From Archivesica marissinica (taxonomy: Eukaryota; Mollusca; Bivalvia; Venerida; Vesicomyidae): a DNA stretch of 64,000 nt. A program made the position numbers and the translations under genes. Positions 33,101-46,900 of this stretch are shown piece by piece. Where the stretch lies: NCBI GenBank assembly GCA_014843695.1, contig CM026400.1, forward strand, positions 32,803,500 through 32,867,499, read 5' to 3'. The notes under the pieces were generated by a model. It was not told where the DNA came from. It saw nothing but the letters and a program-made list of their open reading frames with translations, and did not search any database. Position 1 is the first letter of the stretch, and the number at the start of each line of letters is the position of its first letter.

Positions 33101-36100
33101 CACTAGAAAATATAATACAGCTTGATCCTTTATTGTCCATTAGAAAATAAAATACAGCTTGATCCTTTATTATCCACTAGAAAATAAAATACAGCTTGAT
33201 CCTTTATTGTCAACCAGAAAATATAATACAGCTTGATCCTTTATTGTCAACAAGAAAATAAAATACAGCTTGATCCTTTATTGTAAACTAGAAAATAAAA
33301 TACAGCTTGATCCTTTATTATCAACCAGAAAATAAAATAAATCTTGATCATTTATTGTCCACTAGAAAATAAAATAAATCTTGATCCTTTATTATCAACT
33401 AGAAAATAAAATAAATCTTGATCCTTTATTGTCAACTAGAAAATAAAATAAATATTGATCCTTTATTGTCAACTAGAAAATAAAATAAGTCTTGATCCTT
33501 TATTATCCAATAGAAAATATAATACAACCTGATCCTTTATTATCCACTAGAAAATATAACACAGCTTGACCGTTTATTGTCCACCAGAAAATAAAATACA
33601 GCTTGATCCTTTATTATCAACCAGAAAATAAAATAAATCTTGATCATTTATTGTCCACTAGAAAAGAAAATACAGCTTGATCCTTTATTGTCAACTAGAA
33701 AATAAAATAAATCTTGATCCTTTATTATCCACTAGAAAATATAATACAACTTGATCCTTTATTGTCCACTAGAAAATATAATACAGCTTGATCCTTTATT
33801 GTCCACTAGAAAATAAAATACAGCTTGGTCCTTTATTGTCCATTAGAAAATAAAATACAGCTTGATCCTTTATTATCCACTAGAAAATAAAATACAGCTT
33901 GATCCTTTATTGTCAACCAGAAAATATAATACAGCTTGATCCTTTATTGTCAACAAGAAAATAAAATACAGCTTGATCCTTTATTGTCCACTAGAAAATA
34001 AAATACAGCTTGATCCTTTATTGTAAACTAGAAAATAAAATACAGCTTGATCCTTTATTGTAAACTAGAAAATAAAATACAGCTTGATCCTTTATTGTCC
34101 ACTAGAAAATAAAATACAGCTTGATCCTTTATTGTCCATTAGAAAATAAAATACAGCTTGATCCTTTATTGTCCACTAGAAAATAAAATACAGATTGATC
34201 CTTTATTGTCCACTAGAAAATAAAATACAGCTTGGTCCTTTATTGTCCATTAGAAAATAAAATACAGCTTGATCCTTTATTATCCACTAGAAAATAAAAT
34301 ACAGCTTGATCCTTTATTGTCAACTAGAAAATAAAATACAGCTTGATCCTTTATTGTCAACTAGAAAATAAAATACAGCTTGATCCTTTATTGTCCACTA
34401 GAAAATAAAATACAGCTTGATCCTTTATTGTCCACTAGAAAATAAAATACAGCTTGATCCTTTATTGTCCACTAGAAAATAAAATACAGCTTGATCCTTT
34501 ATTGTCCACTAGAAAATAAAATACAGCTTGATCCTTTATTGTCCACTAGAAAATAAAATACAGATTGATCCTTTATTGTCCACTAGAAAATAAAATACAG
34601 ATTGATCCTTTATTGTCCACTAGAAAATATAATACAGCTTGATCCTTTATTGTCCACTAGAAAATAAAATACAGATTGATCCTTTATTGTCCACTAGAAA
34701 ATAAAATACAGATTGATCCTTTATTGTCCACTAGAAAATAAAATACAGCTTGATCCTTTATTGTCCACTAGAAAATAAAATACAGATTGATCCTTTATTG
34801 TCCACTAGAAAATAAAATACAGCTTGATCCTTTATTGTCCACTAGAAAATAAAATACAGCTTGATCCTTTATTGTCCACTAGAAAATAAAATACAGCTTG
34901 ATCCTTTATTGTCCACTAGAAAATAAAATACAGCTTGATCCTTTATTGTCCACTAGAAAATAAAATACAGCTTGATCCTTTATTGTCCACTAGAAAATAA
35001 AATACAGCTTGATCCTTTATTGTCACTAGAAAATAAAATACAGCTTGATCCTTTATTGTCCACTAGAAAATAAAATACAGCTTGATCCTTTATTGTCCAC
35101 TAGAAAATAAAATACAGCTTGATCCTTTATTGTCCACTAGAAAATAAAATACAGCTTGATCCTTTATTGTCCACTAGAAAATAAAATACAGCTTGATCCT
35201 TTATTGTCCACTAAAATAAATACAGTTGATCCTTTATTGTCCACTAAAATAAAATACAGCTTGATCCTTTATTGTCCATAGAAAATAAATACAGCTTGAT
35301 CCTTTATTGTCCACTAGAAATAAAATACAGCTTGATCCTTTATTGTCACAGAAAATAAAATACAGCTTGATCCTTTATTGTCACTAGAAAATAAAATACA
35401 GCTTGATCCTTTATTGTCCACTAGAAAATAAAATACAGCTTGATCCTTTATTGTCCACTAAAAAAAATACAGTTGATCTTTATTGTCCACTAGAAAATAG
35501 ACCTTTGTCCACTAGAAATAAATACAGATTGATCCTTTATTGTCCACTAGAAAATATAATACAGCTTGATCCTTTATTGTCCACTAGAAAATAAAATATA
35601 GATTGATCCTTTATTGTCCACTAGAAAATAAAATACAGATTGATCCTTTATTGTCCACTAGAAAATAAAATACAGCTTGATCCTTTATTGTCCACTAGAA
35701 AATAAAATACAGATTGATCCTTTATTGTCCACTAGAAAATATAATACAGATTGATCCTTTATTGTCCATTAGAAAATAAAATACAGCTTGATCCTTTATT
35801 ATCCACTAGAAAATAAAATACAGCTTGATCCTTTATTGTCAACCAGAAAATATAATACAGCTTGATCCTTTATTGTCAACAAGAAAATAAAATACAGCTT
35901 GATCCTTTATTGTAAACTAGAAAATAAAATACAGCTTGATCCTTTATTATCAACCAGAAAATAAAATAAATCTTGATCATTTATTGTCCACTAGAAAATA
36001 AAATAAATCTTGATCCTTTATTATCAACTAGAAAATAAAATAAATCTTGATCCTTTATTGTCAACTAGAAAATAAAATAAATATTGATCCTTTATTATCA

Positions 36101-39100
36101 ACTAGAAAATAAAATAAATCTTGATCCTTTATTATCCAATAGAAAATATAATACAACCTGATCCTTTATTATCCACTAGAAAATATAACACAGCTTGACC
36201 GTTTATTGTCCACCAGAAAATAAAATACAGCTTGATCCTTTATTATCAACCAGAAAATAAAATAAATCTTGATCATTTATTGTCCACTAGAAAAGAAAAT
36301 ACAGCTTGATCCTTTATTGTCAACTAGAAAATAAAATAAATCTTGATCCTTTATTATCCACTAGAAAATATAATACAACTTGATCCTTTATTGTCCACTA
36401 GAAAATATAATACAGCTTGATCCTTTATTGTCCACTAGAAAATAAAATACAGCTTGGTCCTTTATTGTCCATTAGAAAATAAAATACAGCTTGATCCTTT
36501 ATTATCCACTAGAAAATAAAATACAGCTTGATCCTTTATTGTCAACCAGAAAATATAATACAGCTTGATCCTTTATTGTCAACAAGAAAATAAAATACAG
36601 CTTGATCCTTTATTGTCCACTAGAAAATAAAATACAGCTTGATCCTTTATTGTAAACTAGAAAATAAAATACAGCTTGATCCTTTATTGTAAACTAGAAA
36701 ATAAAATACAGCTTGATCCTTTATTGTCCACTAGAAAATAAAATACAGATTGATCCTTTATTGTCCATTAGAAAATAAAATACAGCTTGATCCTTTATTG
36801 TCCATTAGAAAATAAAATACAGCTTGATCCTTTATTGTCCACTAGAAAATAAAATACAGATTGATCCTTTATTGTCCACTAGAAAATAAAATACAGCTTG
36901 GTCCTTTATTGTCCATTAGAAAATCAAATACAGCTTGATCCTTTATTATCCACTAGAAAATAAAATACAGCTTGATCCTTTATTGTCAACCAGAAAATAT
37001 AATACAGCTTGATCCTTTATTGTCAACAAGAAAATAAAATACAGCTTGATCCTTTATTGTAAACTAGAAAATAAAATACAGCTTGATCCTTTATTGTCCA
37101 CTAGAAAATAAAATACAGCTTGATCCTTTATTGTCCACTAGAAAATAAAATACAGCTTGATCCTTTATTGTCCACTAGAAAATAAAATACAGATTGATCC
37201 TTTATTGTCCACTAGAAAATATAATACAGCTTGATCCTTTATTGTCCACTAGAAAATAAAATACAGATTGATCCTTTATTGTCCACTAGAAAATAAAATA
37301 CAGATTGATCCTTTATTGTCCACTAGAAAATATAATACAGCTTGATCCTTTATTGTCCATTAGAAAATAAAATACAGATTGATCCTTTATTGTCCACTAG
37401 AAAATAAAATACAGATTGATCCTTTATTGTCCACTAGAAAATAAAATACAGCTTGATCCTTTATTGTCCACTAGAAAATAAAATACAGATTGATCCTTTA
37501 TTGTCCACTAGAAAATAAAATACAGCTTGATCCTTTATTGTCCACTAGAAAATAAAATACAGATTGATCCTTTATTGTCCACTAGAAAATAATACAGCTT
37601 GATCCTTTATTGTCCACTAGAAAATAAAATACAGATTGATCCTTTATTGTCCACTAGAAAATAAAATACAGCTTGATCCTTTATTGTCCACTAGAAAATA
37701 AAATACAGATTGATCCTTTATTGTCCACTAGAAAATATCAACAAAATAAAATACAGCTTGATCCTTTATTGTCCACTAGAAAATAAAATACAGCTTGATC
37801 CTTTATTGTCCACTAGAAAATAAAATACAGATTGATCCTTTATTGTCCACTAGAAAATAAAATACAGCTTGATCCTTTATTGTCCACTAGAAAATAAAAT
37901 ACAGCTTGATCCTTTATTATCCACTAGAAAATAAAATACAGCTTGATCCTTTATTGTCAACCAGAAAATATAATACAGCTTGATCCTTTATTGTCACAAG
38001 AAAATAAATACAGCTTGATCCTTTATTGTCAACTAGAAAATAAATACAGCTTGATCCTTTATTGTCCACTAGAAAATAAAATACAGCTTGATCCTTTATT
38101 GTCCACTAGAAATAAAATACAGCTTGATCCTTTATTGTCCACTAGAAATAAATACAGCTTGATCCTTTATTGTCCACTAGAAAATAAAATACAGCTTGAT
38201 CCTTTATTGTCCACTAGAAAATAAAATACAGATTGATCCTTTATTGTCCACTAGAAAATAAAATACAGATTGATCCTTTATTGTCCACTAGAAATAAATA
38301 CAGCTTGATCCTTTATTAGTCCACTAGAAAATAAAATACAGCTTGATCCTTTATTTCACAGAAAATAAAATACACTTGATCCTTTATTGTCCACTAGAAA
38401 AAAAATACAGCTTGATCCTTTATTGTCCACTAGAAAATAAAATAAATCTTGATCCATTATTGTCCACCAGAAAATAAAATACAGATTGATCCTTTATTAT
38501 CCACTAGAAAAAAATACAGCTTGATCCTTTATTATCAACTAGAAAATAAAATAAATCTTGATCCTTTATTGTCCACCAGAAAATAAAATACAGCTTGATC
38601 CTTTATTGTCAACCAGAAAATATAATACAGCTTGATCCTTTATTGTCCACTAGAAAATATAATACAGCTTGATCCTTTATTGTCCACTAGAAAATATAAT
38701 ACAGCTTGATCCTTTATTATCAACTAGAAAATAAAATAAATCTTGATCCTTTATTGTCAACCAGAAAATATAATACAGCTTGATCCTTTATTGTCCACTA
38801 GAAAATAAAATACAGCTTGATCCTTTATTGTCCACTAGAAAATAAAATACAGCTTGATCCTTTAATATCAACCAGAAACTAAAATAAATCTTGATCATTT
38901 ATTGTCCACTAGAAAATAAAATAAATCTTGATCCTTTATTATCAACTAGAAAATAAAATAAATCTTGATCCTTTATTGTCAACTAGAAAATAAAATAAAT
39001 ATTGATCCTTTATTATCAACTAGAAAATAAATCTTGATCCTTTATTATCCAATAGAAAATATAATACAGCTTGATCCTTTATTATCCAATAGAAAATATA

Positions 39101-39926
39101 ATACAGCCTGATCCTTTATTATCCACTAGAAAATATAATACAGCTTGACCGTTTATTGTCCACCAGAAAATAAAATACAGCTTGATCCTTTATTATCAAC
39201 CAGAAAATAAAATAAATCTTGATCCTTTATTATCCAATAGAAAATATAACAGAGCTTGACCGTTTATTGTCCACCAGAAAATAAAATACAGCTTGATCCT
39301 TTATTGTCCACTAGAAAATAAAATACAGCTTGATCCTTTATTGTCAACAAGAAAATAAAATACAGCTTGATCCTTTATTGTAAACAAGAAAATAAAATAC
39401 AGCTTGATCCTTTATTGTAAACTAGAAAATAAAATACAGCTTGATCCTTTATTGTCCACTAGAAAATAAAATACAGCTTGATCCTTTATTATCCACTAGA
39501 AAATAAAAACAGCTTGATCCTTTATTGTCCACTAGAAAATAAAATACAGCTTGATCCTTTATTGTCCACTAGAAAATAAAACAGCTTGATCCTTTATTGT
39601 CCACTAGAAAATATAATACAGCTTGATCCTTTATTGTCCACTAGAAAATAAAATACAGCTTGATCCTTTATTGTCCACTAGAAAATAAAATACAGCTTGA
39701 TCCTTTATTGTCCACTAGAAAATATAATACAGCTTGATCCTTTATTATCCACTAGAAAATATAATACAGCTTGATCCTTTATTATCCACTAGAAAATATA
39801 ACACAGCTTGACCGTTTATTGTCCACCAGAAAATAAAATACAGCTTGATCCTTTATTATCAACCAGAAAATAAAATAAATCTTGATCATTTATTGTCCAC
39901 TAGAAAAGAAAATACAGCTTGATCCT
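30088..39926. repeat. 37-bp array made of an exon's 3' splice site, about 265 copies
   Basis: The plus-strand unit is CTTGATCCTTTATTGTCCAC then TAGAAAATAAAATACAG. On the minus strand it reads CTGTATTTTATTTTCTAG followed by TTGATAATAAAGGATCAAG (or TGGACAATAAAGGATCAAG): 18 nt of intron 3' end plus the first 19 nt of syntaxin-6 exon 29999-30105. Many units are identical to the exon start. Some have lost the AG (CCAG and CAAG variants on the plus strand). Higher-order copies exist: a CTGTATTG variant at 30871 recurs at 32203 (36 units apart), and AGAAAAGAAAATAC recurs near 33660, 36290 and 39902. Clusters of single-base losses at 35206-35530 and 37985-38400 look like sequencing or consensus errors. 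It runs into gap 2. Confidence 0.97.
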
Positions 39927-40926
39927 NNNNNNNNNNNNNNNNNNNNNNNNNNNNNNNNNNNNNNNNNNNNNNNNNNNNNNNNNNNNNNNNNNNNNNNNNN
40001 NNNNNNNNNNNNNNNNNNNNNNNNNNNNNNNNNNNNNNNNNNNNNNNNNNNNNNNNNNNNNNNNNNNNNNNNNNNNNNNNNNNNNNNNNNNNNNNNNNNN
40101 NNNNNNNNNNNNNNNNNNNNNNNNNNNNNNNNNNNNNNNNNNNNNNNNNNNNNNNNNNNNNNNNNNNNNNNNNNNNNNNNNNNNNNNNNNNNNNNNNNNN
40201 NNNNNNNNNNNNNNNNNNNNNNNNNNNNNNNNNNNNNNNNNNNNNNNNNNNNNNNNNNNNNNNNNNNNNNNNNNNNNNNNNNNNNNNNNNNNNNNNNNNN
40301 NNNNNNNNNNNNNNNNNNNNNNNNNNNNNNNNNNNNNNNNNNNNNNNNNNNNNNNNNNNNNNNNNNNNNNNNNNNNNNNNNNNNNNNNNNNNNNNNNNNN
40401 NNNNNNNNNNNNNNNNNNNNNNNNNNNNNNNNNNNNNNNNNNNNNNNNNNNNNNNNNNNNNNNNNNNNNNNNNNNNNNNNNNNNNNNNNNNNNNNNNNNN
40501 NNNNNNNNNNNNNNNNNNNNNNNNNNNNNNNNNNNNNNNNNNNNNNNNNNNNNNNNNNNNNNNNNNNNNNNNNNNNNNNNNNNNNNNNNNNNNNNNNNNN
40601 NNNNNNNNNNNNNNNNNNNNNNNNNNNNNNNNNNNNNNNNNNNNNNNNNNNNNNNNNNNNNNNNNNNNNNNNNNNNNNNNNNNNNNNNNNNNNNNNNNNN
40701 NNNNNNNNNNNNNNNNNNNNNNNNNNNNNNNNNNNNNNNNNNNNNNNNNNNNNNNNNNNNNNNNNNNNNNNNNNNNNNNNNNNNNNNNNNNNNNNNNNNN
40801 NNNNNNNNNNNNNNNNNNNNNNNNNNNNNNNNNNNNNNNNNNNNNNNNNNNNNNNNNNNNNNNNNNNNNNNNNNNNNNNNNNNNNNNNNNNNNNNNNNNN
40901 NNNNNNNNNNNNNNNNNNNNNNNNNN
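39927..40926. other. Assembly gap 2 (1000 N)
   Basis: Exactly 1000 N between a 37-bp array and an unrelated 18-bp array. The real distance and content are unknown. Missing exons of the minus-strand genes on either side could lie here. Confidence 0.99.
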
Positions 40927-43900
40927 TCTCTTTTATATTGTATATCTCTTGTATATTGTATATCTCTTGTATATTGTATATCTCTTGTATTTGTGTATCT
41001 CTTGTATATTGTGTATCTCTTGTATATTGTGTATATTGTATATCTCTTGTATATTGTATATCTCTTGTATATTGTGTATCTCTTGTATATTTGTATATTG
41101 TGTATCTCTTGTATATTGTATATCTCTTGTATATTGTGTATCTCTTGTATATTGTGTATCTCTTGTATATTGTGTATCTCTTGTATATTGTATATCTTGT
41201 ATATTGTTATATCTTGTATATTGTATATCTCTTGTATATTGTGTATCTCTGTATATGTATATCTCTTGTATATTGTGTATCTCTTGTATATTGTGTATCT
41301 CTTGTATATTGTGTATCTCTTGTATATTGTATATCTCTTTTATATTGTATATCTCTTGTATATTGTGTATCTCTTGTATATTGTGTATCTCTTGTATATT
41401 GTATATCTCTTGTATATTGTGTATCTCTTGTATATTGTATATCTCTTGTATATTGTGTATATCTTGTATACCTCTTGTATATTGTGTATCTCTTGTATAT
41501 TGTGTATATCTCTTATATATCTCTTGTATATTGTGTATCTCTTGTATATCTCTTGTATATTGTGTATCTCTTGTATATTGTGTATATCTTGAATATTGTA
41601 TATCTCTTTTATATTGTATATCTCGTGTATCTTGTATAGCTCTTGTATATTGTGTATCTCATGTATATTGTGTATCTCTTGTATATTGTATATCTCTTGT
41701 ATATTGTATATCTCTTGTATCTTGTATATCTCTTGTATATTGTGTCTCTCTTGTATATCTCTTGTATATTGTGTATCTCTTGTACATTGTATATCTCTTG
41801 TATCTTGTATATCTCTTGTATATTGTGTCTCTCTTGTATATTGTGTATCTCTTTTATATTGTGTATCTCTTGTATATTGTATATCTCTTGTATATTGTAT
41901 ATCTCTTGTATCTTGTATATCTCTTGTATATTGTGTCTCTCTTGTATATTGTGTCTCTCTTGTATATTGTGTCTCTCTTGTATATTGTGTATCTCTTGTA
42001 TATTATGTATCTCTTGTATATTGTGTATATTGTATATTGTGTATCTCTTGTATATCTCTTGTATATTGTATATCTCTTGTATATTGTGTATCTCTTGTAT
42101 ATTATGTATATCTCTAGTATATTGTATATCTCTTGTATATTGTGTCTCTCTTGTATATTGTGTATCTCTTGTATATTATGTATCTCTTGTATATTGTGTA
42201 TATTGTATATTGTGTATCTCTTGTATATCTCTTGTATATTGTGTATATTTTATATTGTATATCTCTAGTATATTGTGTATCTCTTGTATATCTCTTGTAT
42301 ATTGTATATCTCTTGTATAGTGTGTATATCTCTTGTATATTGTATATCTCTTGTATATTGTATATCTCTTGTATATTGTATATCTCTTGTATATTATGTA
42401 TATCTCTTGTATATTGTATATATCTTGTATATTGTGTATCTCTTGTATATTATGTATATTGTGTATCTCTTGTATATTATGTATATTGTGTATCTCTTGT
42501 ATATTGTATATCTCTTGTATATTGTGTCTCTCTTGTATATTGTGTCTCTCTTGTATATATCTTGTATATTATGTATATCTCTTGTATATTGTATATCTCT
42601 TGTATATTGTATATCTCTTGTATATTGTGTATCTCTTGTATATCTCTTGTATATTGTGTCTCTCTTGTATATTGTGTCTCTCTTGTATATCTCTTGTATA
42701 TTATGTACATCTCTTGTATATTGTATATCTCTTGCATATTGTGTATCTCTTGTATATTGTGTATCTCTTGTATATTGTGTATCTCTTGAATAGTGTGTAT
42801 CTCTTGTATATTGTGTATCACTTGCATATTGTGTATCTCTTGTATATTGTATATATCTCTTGTATATTGTGTATCTCTTGTATATTGTGTCTCTCTTGTA
42901 TATTGTGTATCTCTTGTATATTGTATATCTCTTGTATATTGTGTATCTCTTGTATATTGTATATCTCTTGTATATTGTGTATCTCTTGTATATTGTGTCT
43001 CTCTTATATATTGTGTATCTCTTGTATATTATGTATATTGTGTATCTCTTGTATATTGTATATCTCTTGTATATTGTATATCGCTTGTATATTGTGTATA
43101 TCTCTTGTATATAGTATATCTCTTGTATATTGTGTATATCTCTTGTATATGGTATATCTCTTGTATATTATGTATATCTCTTGTATATTGTATATCTCTT
43201 GTATATTGTGTATCTCTTGTATATGTTGTATCTCTTGTATATTGTATATCTCTTGTATATTGTATATCTCTTGTATATTGTGTATATCTCTTGTATATTG
43301 TATATCTCTTGTATATTGTGTATATCTCTTGTATATTGTATATCTCTTGTATATTTTATATCTCTTGTATATTGTATATCTCTTGTATATTATGTATATC
43401 TCTTGTATATTGAACATATCTTGTATATTGTGTATCTCTTGTATATTATGTATATTGTGTATCTCTTGTATATTATGTATATTGTGTATCTCTTGTATAT
43501 TGTATATCTCTTGTATATTGTGTCTCTCTTGTATATTGTGTCTCTCTTGTATATATCTTGTATATTATGTATATCTCTTGTATATTGTATATCTCTTGTA
43601 TATTGTATATCTCTAGTATATTGTGTATCTCTTGTATATCTCTTGTATATTGTGTCTCTCTTGTATATTGTGTCTCTCTTGTATATCTCTTGTATATTAT
43701 GTACATCTCTTGTATATTGTATATCTCTTGTATATTGTGTATCTCTTGTATATTGTATATCTCTTGTATATCTATTGTATCTTGTATATTGTGTATCTCT
43801 TGTATATTGTGTATCTCTTGTAGATTGTGTATCTCTTGTATATTGTATATCTCCTGTATATCTATTGTATCTTGTATATTGTGTATCTCTTGTATATTGT

Positions 43901-46900
43901 GTATCTCTTGTATATCTATTGTATCTTGTATATTGTGTATCTCTTGTATATCTATTGTATCATTTATATTATGTATCTCTTGTATATTGTATTTCTCTTG
44001 TATATTGTGTATATTGTGTATCTCTTGTATATTGTGTATCTCTTGTATATTGTGTCTCTCTTGTATATCTCTTGTATATTATGTATATCTCTTGTATATT
44101 GTATATCTCTTGTATATTGTGTCTCTCTTGTATATTGTGTCTCTCTTGTATATCTCTTGTATATTATGTATATCTCTTGTATATTGTATATCTCTTGTAT
44201 ATTGTGTATCTCTTGTATATTGTGTCTCTCTTATATATTGTGTATCTCTTGTATATTATGTATATTGTGTATCTCTTGTATATTGTATATCTCTTGTATA
44301 TTATGTATATCTCTTGTATATGGTATATCTCTTGTATATTGTATATCTCTTGTATATTGTATATCTCTTGTATATTATGTATATCTCTTGTATATTGTAT
44401 ATCTCTTGTATATTGTGTATCTCTTGTATATTGTGTATCTCTTGTATATTGTATATCTCTTGTATATTGTATATCTCTTGTATATTGTGTATATCTCTTG
44501 TATATTGTATATCTCTTGTATAGTGTGTATATCTCTTGTATATTGTATATCTCTTGTATATTGTATATCTCTTGTATATTGTATATCTCTTGTATATTAT
44601 GTATATCTCTTGTATATTGTATATATCTTGTATATTGTGTATCTCTTGTATATTATGTATATTGTGTATCTCTTGTATATTATGTATATTGTGTATCTCT
44701 TGTATATTGTATATCTCTTGTATATTGTGTCTCTCTTGTATATTGTGTCTCTCTTGTATATATCTTGTATATTATGTATATCTCTTGTATATTGTATATC
44801 TCTTGTATATTGTATATCTCTTGTATATTGTGTATCTCTTGTATATCTCTTGTATATTGTGTCTCTCTTGTATATTGTGTCTCTCTTGTATATCTCTTGT
44901 ATATTATGTACATCTCTTGTATATTGTATATCTCTTGCATATTGTGTATCTCTTGTATATTGTGTATCTCTTGTATATTGTGTATCTCTTGAATAGTGTG
45001 TATCTCTTGTATATTGTGTATCACTTGCATATTGTGTATCTCTTGTATATTGTATATATCTCTTGTATATTGTGTATCTCTTGTATATTGTGTCTCTCTT
45101 GTATATTGTGTATCTCTTGTATATTGTATATCTCTTGTATATTGTGTATCTCTTGTATAGTGTGTATCTCTTGTATATTGTATATCTCTTGTATATTGTG
45201 TATCTCTTGTATATTATGTATATTGTTTATCTATTGTATCTTGTGTATCTCTTGTATATTGTGTATCTCTTGTATATTGTGTATCTCTTGTATATCTCTT
45301 GTATATTATGTATATCTCTTGTATATTGTATATCTCTTGTATATTGTGTATCTCTTGTATCTTGTGTATCTCTTGTATATTTTATATCTCTTTTATATTG
45401 TATATCTCTTGTATATTGTGTATCTCTTGTATATTGTGTATCTCTTGTATATTGTATATCTCTTGTATATTGTGTATATCTTGTATATTGTATATCTCTT
45501 GTATATTGTGTATCTCTTGTATATTGTATATCTCTTGTATATTGTGTATCTCTTGTATATTGTGTATCTCTTGTATATTGTGTATCTCTTGTATATTGTA
45601 TATCTCTTTTATATTGTATATCTCTTGTATATTGTGTATCTCTTGTATATTGTGTATCTCTTGTATATTGTATATCTCTTGTATATTGTGTATCTCTTGT
45701 ATATTGTATATCTCTTGTATATTGTGTATATCTTGTATATCTCTTGTATATTGTGTATCTCTTGTATATTGTGTATATCTCTTATATATCTCTTGTATAT
45801 TGTGTATCTCTTGTATATCTCTTGTATATTGTGTATCTCTTGTATATTGTGTATATCTTGTATATTGTATATCTCTTTTATATTGTATATCTCTTGTATC
45901 TTGTATAGCTCTTGTATATTGTGTATCTCATGTATATTGTGTATCTCTTGTATATTGTATATCTCTTGTATATTGTATATCTCTTGTATCTTGTATATCT
46001 CTTGTATATTGTGTCTCTCTTGTATATCTCTTGTATATTGTGTATCTCTTGTATATTGTATATCTCTTGTATCTTGTATATCTCTTGTATATTGTGTCTC
46101 TCTTGTATATTGTGTATCTCTTTTATATTGTGTATCTCTTGTATATTGTATATCTCTTGTATATTGTATATCTCTTGTATCTTGTATATCTCTTGTATCT
46201 TGTATATCTCTTGTATATTGTGTCTCTCTTGTATATTGTGTCTCTCTTGTATATTGTGTCTCTCTTGTATATTGTGTATCTCTTGTATATTATGTATCTC
46301 TTGTATATTGTGTATATTGTATATTGTGTATCTCTTGTATATCTCTTGTATATTGTATATCTCTTGTATATTGTGTATCTCTTGTATATTATGTATATCT
46401 CTAGTATATTGTATATCTCTTGTATATTGTGTCTCTCTTGTATATTGTGTATCTCTTGTATATTATGTATCTCTTGTATATTGTGTATATTGTATATTGT
46501 GTATCTCTTGTATATCTCTTGTATATTGTGTATATTTTATATTGTATATCTCTAGTATATTGTGTATCTCTTGTATATCTCTTGTATATTGTATATCTCT
46601 TGTATAGTGTGTATATCTCTTGTATATTGTATATCTCTTGTATATTGTATATCTCTTGTATATTATGTATATCTCTTGTATATTGTATATATCTTGTATA
46701 TTGTGTATCTCTTGTATATTTGTATATTGTGTATCTCTTGTATATTTGTATATTGTGTATCTCTTGTATATTGTATATCTCTTGTATATTGTGTCTCTCT
46801 TGTATATTGTGTATCTCTTGTATATATCTTGTATATTATGTATATCTCTTGTATATTGTATATCTCTTGTATATTGTATATCTCTAGTATATTGTGTATC

